Source: Nemopilema nomurai
Lineage: Eukaryota > Cnidaria > Scyphozoa > Rhizostomeae > Rhizostomatidae
Direction: 5' to 3'
Assembly (NCBI GenBank): GCA_003864495.1
Contig: ML133420.1
Coordinates: 4,364,340-4,428,339 of the forward strand
Length of the DNA: 64,000 nucleotides
The position numbers were made by a program, and so were the translations under genes. The notes under the pieces were generated by a model. The model saw only the letters and a list, made by a program, of their open reading frames with translations. It made no database searches and was not told where the DNA came from. Shown here piece by piece: positions 10,601 through 23,500 of the stretch (position 1 is the stretch's first letter; every line of letters begins with the position of its first letter).

Positions 10601-13600
10601 CTAAATTATTCATAAGATGAGCGGCAATAGATGGATAAAATAGCTAAATCATCTGCAACATGAGAAACAGTATTTTAGTGCCCAAGAAAGGGGAACGAAA
10701 TTACGGCAATGTAATTGCCTGACGGTGCTTGTGAGCCCCCATTGTCATGGTGAGCCCCATTGTCATAGTGAGCCCCATTGTCATGGTGAGCCCCCATTGC
10801 CACTGCGAATGACCTTCTAATACGAAGTGACAATGCGATGAAGAAACCTTGGCGTTCGTTGCTCATGCGCGTGGCGGCGTTGGTCTTCCTGAGCCCAGCG
10901 GTGCGGCCTACCGCCTTCTCTGCTTGCTGCCATGTTTTCTTGGTATTCGCTGAAGAACTTCCCCGGCGACACGGCTCGCTGCTTTACCGGGTGCCTGAAG
11001 AAGTCTGGTGACTGCAAACCTTTTCATAAAACAAATGCAAGAGCCTGAAGCCTTTGAGGCCAGCAAGAGCCGGGGCAATGAATCAGCGTAGAAGACATAT
11101 TTGTATTCAAGCTATGATAAGATGCATTCACATCTTCAAGTGGGCCAAACAAATTGGTTGGAAATACATTGGGTAATGGGGAGCTTTGGTGACAGAATGG
11201 ACAATATTAAACATTACAATTCATGATAATAAACTCAAGATTTCACAAAGAACAGGTGAAGACGTTAAACTACCTATGGAGGCACTTAGGAATGAGAAGA
11301 ATGGCTTTCCTCTAGAAGTGCACCAACTCCGAAACAAGTCTTGTGTACATTCTAGTGGTGGATTATGAAGCTGTGGAGGACAGTTCACTCATATTGTAAC
11401 CTGACTACCTGTATACCACTATGCAAAGGTCCTAGATTTTGAAAGGTTTTGCTCGATGCTAAATCGAAGTTCCTTGAGAGCTTGCCTTGAATTAAATGTC
11501 TAGTTTCCAAGAATTACTTGTAAAGGAAGTGGAATGTAGAGGCAACAAAGAGCTACCGAGGCACTCACGTTCTCCGGCTGTAGCAAGTAGTGGAGACATC
11601 TGTCTCTCGGCGAAATAGAGTGGGGACATGGAGCCGAGGGGTGACGGTGATCGGCTTAGGGCCCTTTTCAGCTTCTCGAAGCTTGGAGAGGTGCGCTTTG
11701 GTGGCTTCGGGAGCAAATGTTCTGGAAGGCCACTGACCTAAGAAAAAAAGGAACGGAGCTCAGTGGCAGAGCACTTAACGTGCAAATGCAGGGGTCGCGA
11801 GTTGGAGCCTCGGTCGGGTCGGTTATTTTCCCGCACCCTCTTCAAATATGACATGATAGGTCTACGGAAATGGCGTACCACCGGGGCTGGCTTTTCTGGC
11901 AGCTGTCCCGCGGCCTTCATCGAAGATACCAACTTGTCAAACGCAGTCAGGTCCGGTTTTATTTTCTCTTGCGGCCCGGCCGTCTTGCTCGGCTTTTGTC
12001 CGATGGGCTTTTGTCCGATGGGCTTTTGTCCGATCGGCTTTGGTAGGTCGGGCTCGATGTCCTTCAAGGTCATCCGCCCCTTCACCTCGTTTACGCTTTC
12101 CGTGCGAGACTCCTGGCGCTTTGGGAACAAGTCCATCAGGGGTGACACAGCAATTGGGTTTTCGAACGGGTGGGTTGGCGGTGCTGGTTGAATGGGGGTG
12201 AAATAGGGGTGCAGTGGCACAAGGGGACTCGCCGATTTTGAGCCTGGAACAACGACGAATAATTGAATGCGTTATTGGGTTAGCAAGCAGTACCTTTTTG
12301 GAAAACTACCAAGCCTAACTTATTTTAAAGCATATAACATCACACACAAACTTGAATACCAAACAAGAAACTAGGAATAACTGATTGATGAGAAATACGC
12401 CACCTTGCAGAAGCCTCGACTCTAGGCCCAACGGGATACTATTTGGCCGGCTGTTGCTCGACCCAGGCCCTTCATGGCCCTGAAACCACTGGCTAAACTT
12501 GCTTTGAGTGCCGGGGTCGCCTCCGTAGTCATCAGTGAACTAAAAATAAAAACAGTTAATGGAAACGGACGACGACACAAAGTTGCTGCACCTTAAACCG
12601 GGGGACCCGTATGTGAAACGAACGTCGCTAAGCTAAGGAGTTTTTCAGATCATTTGATCACGGCCAATTACTTGCCACCGAAATACAGATTAGGCTAAAA
12701 AGCTCAGGTAAGCATTTGTTATTTTGGGGAAACATTCATAAGGAACTGAAAACTGAAATCATTATCCATGAAAATGCTGTTCACGAGCAGCAGGCCCTTA
12801 AAAACAAGGCTGACAAACACAGTTGAAGAGAAGAAAACTGAAGAAATGAACAAGGAGAAAAAACCCACGAGATGGGGAGGAAGGTAGTCCATAAGGTCGA
12901 GGTAGGCATCGTCCTCACTGCGTCTCTTATCAGTGGGCGTGAAGAACTGCCTTGGATCATTTCCATCCACCCCTTTTGTCTTTGCCTCGTTTCCACTTGC
13001 AGCTTTCGAGGGCTTCTGCTTCTTCTCCGTGGCCTGGCTGGGCGTTGATGACCTGCTACTGCCTTTGCTCGTCTTTCTGGCTTTCTCAGCCGCCTTGCCA
13101 CCTTTCGACTCTCTTCGCATTGCTGTTGACAAAAACACGAAACTTCTCGAGGTGAGGAAAGAAATCGATTAACAACATCAACAGCACTACAACATCGACA
13201 ACAAAGACGTCAGAAATGAACGAATATCCTTGGAAATACCGTTTCTTTCATCCTCGATTTCTTTGTCGAAGCCTTTGAGCTCGATGACGTCAGTCTGACT
13301 TGAGGGCCCGTCGGTCATCCACTCCGGCATTTTGCCGCTGTTCCAGTCACCTAGCGGAAAAGACCCAGCGCATGAGCAAATCTACTTGCACCACGATCGG
13401 AATCAAACATCACATCCCAACAACGTTGACAGAACACCTTGTGACAAACTCAAGAATTATCACAAGCCTAGAATTGTTATATACTCGAATTTCTCTTTAA
13501 AATATCTCCATGGTGAGAGCTAAGACTGAAAAGCGAAAGAAAAGGGGTGCAACAGTGCAATCCTACTTCAGACGACGTCATTTCGCAAGAAAAACATACC

Positions 13601-15139
13601 AAATATCACGATGGTAGGAGCAAGTTTATCGACCACCTAGGAGCAAATCAATGGAAGACATCTATTGAAAGGGCAATCATTAATCATGTCTAAATCTCCA
13701 CGTCTCTGCATTTCACAGGACAAAACATCCAAGGCTATGGGAACAACATTCTCGCAGGTGCAAGGGCTTGTATATGAGAATCCTATCTTTTCAGTAGACA
13801 GACACATCATCTTCCCACGTGCTTGCATTTGCCGGCGTACGAAAATGTACCATATCAGCAAACATAATGGAAAGGACTCACCTGCCCTGACGTCAGAGAA
13901 GTCTCTACCACTCTTCCAGTTCTCTTTGCTCTCCCCATTAGTCTCCTTGAAGCTTCGGCTTCTTCCTTCTCTCCTGTCGTCGTTCCAACTTCTTTGCTCT
14001 CTGTTCAAATTGTCGCTGCTTCTTCCATCGTGGTTTGACCTCGGCTTTAACTCAGATTCTGACTTCTGAAAAGCAAAAAACAAGAATGTAAACACACACA
14101 AAACAAAGCAAGGTAATCTCGAATTCAGTCAAACTAATCTCGAATTCAGTCAACCGTGTGAGCAATGAAAGTAACTGCAGGAAGCTCACATTGTCCTTTG
14201 TCACAGCCTTCTCCATAGTGCGCCTCCGGAGGCTGGCCCTCGCAGTCAGTCTTTCTTTCCCTTCGCTAAGCCCCACCTTGCTGTCTCCCCCCAAACCAAC
14301 TCGGCCGCCGAGCCTTCTTAACGGCCCGCTCTTCTCTTTGCTGTCAGATTCGGCGGCAGATGGAACAAAGCACCCTTGATAGAAGCTTCGCCTCTTTGGA
14401 GCAAGCTCTATTGCATTGTCAAGCAGGTCCATTTTCCTTCCAGTATCAAAGGAAGAAGACGAATCTGGATCAGCGGCCGAGGCGCACCTCGACGGCGAAG
14501 ACTTGTGCCATGCCTCGATGTCCCAGACACCATCACTGCAAGGGATGACATTTCTACATCAGTAGGAGGCAACGTATTCAATCGTCATCTTAACTGGATC
14601 ACTTGGCACCATCATTAGCTGCATGTTTACTTAAAAATGGCCTAATGGTATTTCACGAGAGCATCTATACCTTACAAAGCTTAGCGAATTTAAAAGAACT
14701 AACTGCCTGATTAACCCCTTAAACGAAAGAGCAGTTCATATGAGTAACCATTTCAAAGCTGAGAAAATGATCTGAGTCACTAGTTACCGAAAGAAGTCCA
14801 TTGTAAAACATTCTGGTCGCTGGAGGGAGGCGGGTGCAGACCTCAGCTCCAAAAGTTCCTCCTGAAGAGAGATGAAGTGAGGGCGTAAAACATACATATA
14901 ACAAAAATGCAGTGTCATACAACACAAAAAGGAAAAGCTGGCACTTTGTTCCACTTTGTTGGAATGTTCCAACTGAACAACTCTGAAAGCAAGTAGCTGT
15001 CAAGAATGAACACCCTCGTCAGTTTAATGCAAGGTTCTTTATGAAGACGCGTTGACAGAATGCCTTTCAGACACAGGCGACGCATACTGCCTCGCAGTAC
15101 CTTGGTAGAGTCACGGGTAGAAAACTCTTCACTAGCCAT
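7684..15139 (-). CDS. EIF4ENIF1: eIF4E transporter 4E-T, 15 exons, about 1087 aa
   Basis: 4E-T binds eIF4E, shuttles it to the nucleus and, in P-bodies with DDX6, represses and decaps mRNAs. Exons (minus, 5' to 3'): 15139-15101, 14861-14788, 14535-14190, 14065-13882, 13350-13240, 13122-12869, 12539-12404, 12243-11879, 11737-11569, 11011-10912, 10446-10389, 9758-9690, 9575-8966, 8640-8059, 7850-7684; total 3264 nt, in frame. Family landmarks in order: STKEELL near residue 11 (eIF4E-binding region), DGVWDIEAWH near 39, PKRRSFYQGC near 84, EWMTDGPSSQTDVIELKGF near 222 (DDX6-binding region), KFSQWF near 350, LTAFDKLVSSMKAAGQLP near 475, PTSVIKKM near 620, a Gln-rich stretch (about 900-1030), and KWFDVDAIKK to the FISVEDLE ending. 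Human 4E-T is 985 aa. The usual eIF4E-contacting tyrosine is serine here. Donor 11879 could instead be 11882. Confidence 0.9.
9822..9987. repeat. 16-bp minisatellite, about 10 copies
   Basis: Unit TCTGATGATGAACTGA repeated almost without change, with a few substitutions at the edges. It lies in the 4E-T intron between exons 10446-10389 and 9758-9690. Confidence 0.95.
10481..10642. repeat. 81-bp tandem duplication
   Basis: Two nearly identical 81-bp copies (10481-10561 and 10562-10642) differing at about one base (GAACGTGACG versus GAACATGACG). They sit in the 4E-T intron between exons 11011-10912 and 10446-10389. Confidence 0.95.
10731..10800. repeat. 18-19-bp minisatellite, 4 copies
   Basis: Unit GTGAGCCCCATTGTCATG, with a 4- or 5-C run. 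It is in the same 4E-T intron as the 81-bp duplication. Each copy begins with GTGAG, a 5'-splice-site-like word, but on the strand opposite the gene. Confidence 0.95.
11747..11825 (+). repeat. Degenerate tRNA-like (tRNA-derived SINE head?) sequence
   Basis: AGCTCAGTGGCAGAGC (from 11758) matches the tRNA D-arm/A-box almost perfectly, and GCGAGTTGGAGCCTCG further on resembles the T-arm/B-box with a G in place of the usual C (TTGGAGC for TTCGAGC). Between them is a loop-like CGTGCAA that would carry a TGC (Ala) anticodon. The anticodon stem does not pair, so it is not a functional tRNA. It occupies most of the 141-bp 4E-T intron between exons 12243-11879 and 11737-11569, on the strand opposite the gene. 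Confidence 0.55.
11995..12040. repeat. 15-bp in-frame repeat in 4E-T
   Basis: Three copies of a 15-bp unit (GGCTTTTGTCCGATG on the plus strand) encode tandem GQKPI pentapeptides in 4E-T exon 12243-11879. Since 15 is a multiple of three, copy-number change keeps the frame. Confidence 0.9.
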
Positions 15140-18100
15140 TGGCTGCTTGATTGTTTCAAAATGCAGTCAGGGAAAGTTTCAACCAGAAGCTCGAGGGTTG
15201 CTGCGCAGGACATTGTTTGGATCAACTATTACCAATGGAAACATGGCTATTTTTTAGAAAAACATGAGGCCTAAATGGAGTCAATTGCGTAGTTACCAGT
15301 TGATAAGCCATTGACAGACAAAACATTTAGAATGACGTAAAAGGTTCACTGCTCACTACAATCAACTGGTTATTCATGATGACTGGCTTTGAGCTGTAGT
15401 AAACAAACATCTTCAAACAACACGCATCAAAACTCAGCCGTAATACTGACTGAAATATAGCAAAGACCTTCACTCCTCATACTATGTTGTAAACTACAAC
15501 AAAATCCGTCTGCAAAGTGAGACTGAAGGACAACTTGCATTGCAAAGATGCACATTGGTATGAGACATTATTCTGAGAGTGACTACAGCAAAATGGCCAT
15601 GAATCAAAATAAAGTGTCCACTAAAGAGAGCTGACATCTATTTTCACTACCACTTATTTCTAGTGCAATGTATGGTTCACTTTTGTTGTTAAAAATCCAG
15701 TCGTGAAGAATCATGGCTTGATACATTTAACTTTCTCTATACTGAGGTAAAAACAGTCAATGATTAGGCTCTTCTATAAGTTGTTTCGATCCACCAAAAT
15801 ATAATGAAAATGAGGTAAATAATGTGTCTATTTGCTATTAGGCAATGAGAAACCCCCCCCCCCAAACAGAGATAAAAGTAAAACTTCAGAGTAAAATGTA
15901 TAAAGATATGAAAGATTTTATATAAAGATTTGGCAAAACAAGAACAAAACACGAGGACAGCACACTTCTACCCAGGTCAGGATGGGCAACTGCCCTCAGC
16001 TATGTGATTGACATAGGCACCGTAACACCTATCCAGCTTGGAGAGGATGTCTTACTTTACAACTGCTGTACCTTTGAAAATGAGGTAATTGGGTCAGCTT
16101 TGAGCAAAGGTTGATGCACATTACATCTGCTAATCAGTTCTATTTACATATAGTAAACAATAACAGATTTTACAGTCAGTGGTTCCTACTAAGAATATTC
16201 CAAACAAAGTGACAACTTGGGTCCTTTGCATAGTTAGTTTTTCTTTTTGTTTGTAATTGCTAAAGCCTGTGGCATCAAGGAAAAGAAGATCTCCATTCCA
16301 CCAGGCAAACCTTTATTTCAGTCAAGTGTTCTCAAACCGTGATCGCTCAGCAATTTCAAAGTTTATCAAATTTCTTAGAAACAGAAATAGGGTTCTTAAA
16401 AAAATTCTGAAAACAAATGTTCCATGGTACAAAACTTCACAGTAGTTTAAAAAAAATCTATTTGTTGCTATGGTGATGGGAAATTGTATAAACATTAAAT
16501 TGTTAATCAAGTTATGTTGCAATTTAATTATTGATGGTTGGATTGTACCATTACATTAGCTTGAGCAAATAAGGTGCACCCTGCTTCATTAAATCAACAG
16601 TTTATATTAAAGTTGACTCCTCTTATACATCAAAGCCAACAAGTCAAGTTTATTCTAGTACTTCTGAAATTCCTTTTGCATCTGAAAGATGGTACAAATC
16701 TCAATCACCCCCGTACTCAAAATCATCTGATTTGCTTTGGACAAACCAGCATTAAAGACAAACCAGGGTTGGTATCCAACATTAAAGATAAAAAGCAACC
16801 TGATAAATGATCAAGTCAGAATTTGAACGATCACAAGATGCTTGCAAATCAGCAAGAGCAAAATTTTTCTTAGAAAAGATCAAAATATGAGGAATGAAAA
16901 AGTATCAACCTTGGAATATATTATTCTTTGCTTTGAATCCTTGCATTTCTCACCTGAAGTGGCAACTGAATCTGAAATGGCAACATATTATGAGCAAAAT
17001 GGAGCCTAAATTCCCATAGAGGAGAAGGATCTCATAAGTGATTGTAGAATAATGCAAACTGAAATGTCATTTAAGTGGAAACCAAATGTAAGTGAACTTT
17101 GATCTTGCAATCAACAGGGTCACTTTATAGCCATCTGGATGCCCTTGCCAATAATTGGGAGTCCATATTTACACCAAAAAAGATGTCACTTTCAGTCCCT
17201 TTTGCTTTCAAAAAGATACAGTTTCACAACTCATATGCTGGCCTTCAATTTTTCAGTTAGACCCAAGGCAGCTTCATACATTTGTTTAGAGGTTAAGGTG
17301 ACTTTGGATAAAACTGGTTTATAAAAGTTGGAAAATAAATCACAAATGAGAGTAATTTTTCTCAAAGCCATTAGTACATTCAAAAAATCCCAACAAAATA
17401 TTCATGGGACCATTTCCTACCGCTTTCAAAACTTTATGGTCAAAACTGCTAAAATATATCAACATAAATTTCCTTGAACCAATAAATTACAAATATATTT
17501 CAACCCTCCTGGAAGTAATAGTGTGGCTATATAAAATTAAATCTGATCAACCACTGGCTTTTATTAAAAATCACTGCAATACTAAAAGCCTCTTATCATA
17601 ATGGGTGAAGAAGTGTGTTTGTGCACTGGTAACAACTTTACAGGGAGTTGGAACACAAGAGCCAAGTGACACGTCCAGGCATATCAAGGTTTTACAACCA
17701 TTTCAAAGCATCATACCGATCTCAAATTTCTTGCCGCAATAAAAAAGCATTTGTGGCACAATCTTAATAAAAACCACTGCAACAGATGAAATGGTGCAAG
17801 AAACTGTTTATATCCTTTAAAAGAGACCAAGTACGCCAGATATAAATCATAAAGGGAAATATTCATATTGTTTCAGCAAGACAAGGCAAGCTGATTTGGA
17901 TAAAAAACATTTTGTCAAAAACAGTAATTAATTCACTTCATCGTTCAAACATCATTTACTTCAGCCTATGCAACAGCATCGGACTACAAATTACGCTAAC
18001 TACAAAACATATCCGACTGCTCCGACCTGTTTCCTGGGTACTCTCTTTGTCCTTGTTTACGCTAAATTTTTTATCTGCAAGGTAACAAGCACGAATTATC

Positions 18101-18200
18101 AAGATTAACAGAAAAATGTGGTAGTAAATAAACAAACGATTTAAAGAAAATTGAGACGAAACTTTCTCTTGTAGAGTAACGCGAATACGCACTAACGCAC
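15140..18200. other. AT-rich non-coding interval
   Basis: No ORF with family resemblance on either strand. The part next to 15139 should contain the 4E-T 5' UTR and promoter. A run of C interrupts AT-rich sequence near 15856. The rest could be the intron of a minus-strand gene starting at 18282, but no downstream exon was recognised. Confidence 0.35.
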
Positions 18201-18282
18201 CTTCAGGTTGAGGAACTTTCATCGCAATATCTCGAGATGAGTCATGAACCAAAACATCAACGGCACTCATTGCCTCCGGCAT
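18200..18282 (-). CDS. Possible first coding exon, unidentified
   Basis: From ATG at 18282 the minus strand encodes about 27 residues (MPEAMSAVDVLVHDSSRD and onward to a PQPEG end) before a good GTGCGT donor near 18200. Composition looks coding, but I do not recognise the protein and found no second exon downstream. It lies between the start of 4E-T and the start of SGF29. Confidence 0.25.
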
Positions 18283-20572
18283 TGCAAAACATATAGCTCC
18301 AAACTGGACGACATAAAGGAATCACACTAAACAATTAAACACGTACGTAACTAAACACTCATCTCCTTTCTGCCATTACCCTTACCTACAACTTTCAAAA
18401 GCGTGTGTTGGCATTCTTCACGTCCAAATGTTGTTGTCATGAAAAGGGACTGGGAACGATAATTAGTTACGCGTGTGACACGCGGGTCGGAGGCCTACAC
18501 GGAATTGCCGTAACAAAAGGTCACGGTAACAGCGGTGTTCAAGGGGGCAAGTGTTCCCCACTTGGGAATTGATGTTTTTTGTCACGAAGGAGAGGCTATT
18601 GCGACTTCAATATCAAATTAATTTGATATTACTGTGATACCCAAAATTTTTTCCAAAACACTTGCCACCCATCAAGTCAAAAGATGCTCTTGCAAGCACC
18701 TGAGAAAAATCCTTCCTTCCTTTTACCATGCCATATCTGATCATTAATTGAGAGACTGTACGAGTCAGAATCTTATCCCGTTTCTCGTTCATCCACCCGT
18801 CTCTCCATGCAACCAACTGTTTTCCTACTATCAAACTAAACGAAATTGTTGTGCCCGACCCTGTGATGCCGTACTTTGTTATCAACATAGATTTGAGAAG
18901 AGGGGGGTCGATAGCTATTGGAATGGGGTCCAGTAAGTAAAAAATTCATAATGCCAAAGTCAGGCGTTGAAGGCTGATTAGAACGCTTCCATGGGGAATA
19001 TTTACCTAGAGGCACCGGACGCTTCAGGATGCTGCGGGGCCGAAACCCCAGAAAGTTCACATTATGGTGTCAAAATTAGCTCTTGGTTGATATAATAGTT
19101 TCAGCATAGGTACGCCTTTGTGCTTACCATCTCCTCTGTATTGAGTGTGATCGCGATCATGCGATCTAAAGGAATCGTCCATCAGTGTGATTGCGGATAC
19201 AACGCAACTTGCTCTTGATGTATGATAGGTGCAAAAATTTCGATTCCATGCTCACAATATAACAAAACATAATGAGACAGGGGCATTGTGGTTCCTAGAA
19301 GAGCATCGGGAAAATGATCATAAAGTGGTCCATTCTTTTCAGAAAAGCAATTTTTTGTTATTGGTGCAAGGGGGGCATTTTGGTAAAATAGCATAAATAG
19401 AAATAGCACAACAACATAGGTGGTTTCACTGAATTGAAACTAGGAGGGGCTGGGAATGATGTTTACTAACATAGAAGGACCTGATGGCTGGGTCCGACTG
19501 AAAAGAAAAACATTTGAAATGGACACATCTAGAGTGGCTGAAGATGCATCTCCAGGACTGAAATTTAACAAAATAAATACCGTACCGCTCAGAATCGATA
19601 GTTTGATGATTCTAATTGATTATTGAGTTTTAGGGAAAATTTGGGAGGGGAGGACTCATGCTAAAACTGGAGACCATTGGTTCAGATTGTATATCTCAAT
19701 GATGTTGAATTGACTAAGATATTTTACTTCCTGAAAAATATGTGCAGGTGTAGTGACCCTGCCTAGGCCTATTTTCCACCTCGCATCACACACTCGTTTC
19801 TGCCTATTCGTCACATTCCACAAACACACAAGGTGCGTTCCTATGCATGTCGTGCAACGAAGTCTTCAACTGCTATTGGGGCGGCGTCTCGAGGCTTCCT
19901 TTCTCTTCAAGAGAAATACTAAGAATACGTTTTTCAAAAGGGCGCAAAAATTCAAAAAGGGCGCCAGACAAGTTTAAACTCAGCAAAGGAGGTGCTCACT
20001 TCTTAAGTCCACCACTGCATCAAGGATATATAAATCTTCTTGTTTCCAAAACGTTGATGTATGGAATTAATGCATGCGGCAGTTTGGAGAGAATACCCGA
20101 AGTCATATCAAAAGCTAGGCATAAAGCATATGGGCCGAAACACTGGCCAATTAAAAATATCTTCTTAGAAAAGTGGGGGGGGCAAAGGAAGGGGCTGACA
20201 AAAATTCCCCTCCCCTCCCCTTTAATAATGTAACAGGGGTTAGACTTCCTCTAAAACCCTTTTCACTTCGAGTAGTCAACGAATTGAGAGTGAAGACAAA
20301 AAGCGAGCGACTCGTGTTGAGGTTAATCACTGACTCAATTACTTTACAATAGGCTAAGTGTTATATACAAACGAAAGCGAGGTTAGCATAATAATTACGT
20401 ATGTTAATTAATGGCATATGATCCTATTACAATAACGCCACTGTGTATTCATTTCTCGTTCCCTCACTTTTTGGACGTCAGCCACTGGATTTGGCACGTG
20501 TTTATCAGAACGAGGTTAGATGACATTAAGATGTTGTTGTAGACTCTGTTTTGTTTTGTGACAAAATAAGAA
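18283..20572. other. Intergenic, includes the SGF29 upstream region
   Basis: Scattered short ORFs without resemblance to known proteins. A 22-bp perfect AT-rich palindrome is at 18609-18630. The last few hundred bases before 20573 should carry the SGF29 promoter and 5' UTR; no TATA element was evident. Confidence 0.35.
18609..18630. repeat. 22-bp perfect palindrome
   Basis: AATATCAAATT followed by its exact reverse complement, no spacer. It could be a protein-binding palindrome or a cruciform-prone spot; no role is known. Confidence 0.8.
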
Positions 20573-23500
20573 ATGGCTGCTGCAAGTTCTAGTTCTGGAG
20601 TTCCAATAGCGGTGCAGCAAGCACTGAAAGAGCTGCATAGAATGCTGCTACAAATTCAGGTATTGTTATATTAGAATTATATATATTCTTTCGAACTGTT
20701 GAATTGTGTACCAACTCTGATCCACTTGGAATCCATCAGTTCAGTAGTTTGAGCCAGTATGGGTTCCATGGCAGCTGCACTCCCGAGAAAAGGTTCTGAA
20801 AATTTGAGCGCACTCTTGCACACCTGATTATTGGATGTGGTTTTGGGCGTAGTCTTGGGAGTGGCTCAACTTTACATGGCTTCCGTACAGATGGCAAAAT
20901 ATCACTCTAAATTTGTTTGCAACAGGGAGTGGATAAAGTGTGTTGTTATAAACTGACTGAACATGTGGAAAATAAATGACTCCTGTACTTTTAAAACAAT
21001 CTAATCAATATCAAGGATCTTAGCCACCATAAAAATAACAATTTTCTGTTTAGAAGTAGTAAGCTTAATGAGGAGTAAGTCAAAAAAGAAAGTCTCATCA
21101 TAAAAAAATTGAACATAATACTCATAGACAAACAAAGACACTTTTCTCATGGATTCTCTTGAGGTTGTCTTTACAGTTGATAATATTGACTTTTGTTCCA
21201 ATTGCTCTCTTTTAAAAATTAAAGGCATTTGAATTTCCCCAAGAGAAACTCGTTGGAAGGTTTTTTCAATGTTTCTATTGTTTTTTAATGATTGTGACTA
21301 TTATTTCTGTGACTAATATTTCTGTCAGGAGATTTTCTTCAGCTCTAATGTTCTACTTAAGTTGGATTAGTGTATTTTCAGTATCTAGGTCTCAAATTTT
21401 CTGACACCTAGCCAATCATTTGATAGAATTTTGCAAGATTACTGAGTTCTGGACATTAAAAAATATGTATATACAAAAGGCAAAGACTTTGGGGCTCTAA
21501 TTGAGCAAAAGCTCAACTCTACTGGTTAATCTTAGTTTTGATCACCAAAATCTAATTGATAGTTTTAAATCTGGTATTTTTTCTAAAAAGTGCCCGTTTT
21601 TAACTTGAAAGTGCACCTTTTTATCGTAAATGTACCCTTTTTATAAAAAACCTTGTTTATCATGCCCCCATCATGCAGAAATTCACCTTTTACAGCTGTA
21701 ACCCTCTTTAACAAGTTCCCACGCCTCAGGCACCCGGACACGAAAATGATCAATTTCCACCTACGGAATTTAGGTTAGCGTTTATAGGCGTTCGTAGCTT
21801 TCTGGGCGGCACACTTACAGGCCTTGGTATGGAAACAAGGCAATTCAAATAAGTTTGTTTGAGCTAAAAAAATGCGGGCAAAAGACAAACAACCGATTTG
21901 TGGACAAGAGATGAAACATACAGTTCCATATAACTTGCACACACTCAAGACTCGCTGTGAAATTTAGTGCACACTCAAATGTGCACACTCATCACAAGTG
22001 CACTCTTGCACACCCAGGTAATTGCTTGTGCACTCCAAAGATCTTGTCAAAAACTGCCATGAAATCCAGACCGGGTTTAGAGACCATCCTGAAGAACTTA
22101 ATTGACTTGGTTTTCCCATGAATTTTAGTTAATGTTAAAATCATAATCAGTAGAAAACTAGAGAAATGTTTGGTATGAAATGCTCCATGCCAAATTGTGT
22201 CAGAACCCTCTCTATCTCAGTTTCTAATTAAAAGTGTCGGGTAAAGTCCTATTTAGCTTTGTCCTATTTAGCGTTGTCCTATTTAGCGTTGTCCTATTTA
22301 GCGTTGTCCTATTTAGCGTTGTCCTATTTAGTGTTGTCCTATTTAGCGTTGTCCTATTTAGCGTTGTCCTATTTAGCGTTGTCCTATTTAGCTTTGTCCT
22401 ATTTAGCGTTGTCCTATTTAGCAATGTCCTATTTAACGTTGTCCTATTTAGCGTTGTCCTATTTAGCTTTGTCCTATTTACTTAGCTATTCAGCTTAGTA
22501 TTTAGCTTCCATTCCCTTTTTAGGAGGAGAGAAGCAGAAGTGCTGATAATTTGAATAACATCAACAAAACACATGAGAAGATGAAAAATGACAACAAAGG
22601 TAAAAAAGAAATATATTATTTCTACTCGTGTAAGCTATAAAAGCATGGATGATGGTGTTGAAAAATTCCAGCATCAATTAGGATAAAGCATTAATAAGTT
22701 TCTGACAGTTTTTTTGCTAGTTTTTCTATAAAGGTTTGTAAATGTCTAAACATTCAATCTACATCCACTGATTACTTCCTCTTTCAGTCTCTTCATACTT
22801 CAAAAATAAACTTAAAGGTTTATACAACACAGCTATTTCAGATGCAAAAGGAGAAATTGAGTATGTTGTTTCAGGACCTTTTATTGCAAATTGTCCGTGC
22901 ATGTTATTTTCTGCCTCATGTCCTACTCATTGTTACCTACTTTCCTATTGCTCTGGCCACTAAGCTTTTTTAAAATTGAGTTTTTATATTTCCATAACTT
23001 AATGCAACATTCTTCCCCAAAATAATGTCTTTCTACAGTCAAATTACTTTTACCCAGATAATTGCACCACAGAGTGAAGATCACTTTTTTGGACGAATTA
23101 AGTTTTTATTATTTTGCAAGAAAAATGATTGATTCCAACTAATGAAGCAAAGGGTGAAAGATTGTAATAAGATATGTAATATTGATGTTACTTATTTAAG
23201 ATATTTAAGTTAATACTCAACCTCTTCTTGCCTTGTTGCCCTCTTTGAAAAACTTTCATGTGTGTCATGTGTCAAAGGTGGATTCAAACGCTTACAAACC
23301 ATTTTTATGAATAAATAATCTTCATAAAAGGTTGTCCTATGATCCCTACATTCTAATTCAAATTTCATCTTTTTCAATAGTCTTATACAACAAGCAATGG
23401 ATAAAATATCAGAAATAAAGTTGATCAGGAATGAAAAGCAAGGTGAGGTTATAAAGATGCTACATTTAAGTTTCTCAAATTAATCATTTCTTGTTTCTCT

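Noticed and set aside
10912..11011. Alternative reading frame of this 4E-T exon (SPDFFRHPVKQRAVSPGK)
   Set aside because: It looked attractive, but its phase does not match the flanking exons; the other frame keeps the whole gene open from 11737 to 9690.
11747..11825. Functional tRNA-Ala(TGC)
   Set aside because: The A-box is good but the anticodon stem does not pair and the T-loop is altered, so I treat it as a degenerate tRNA-like element.
18613..18950. Minus-strand open stretch of about 110 codons
   Set aside because: Looks mildly protein-like but no known family, no clear start or splice partner; left unannotated.
19847..20233. 128-codon plus-strand ORF upstream of SGF29
   Set aside because: No family resemblance, low-complexity basic composition, no splice-site support.
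22234..22498. ORFs on both strands encoding repeated SVVLF, LALSY or TTLNR
   Set aside because: Translation of the 15-bp minisatellite inside SGF29 intron 1; not coding.
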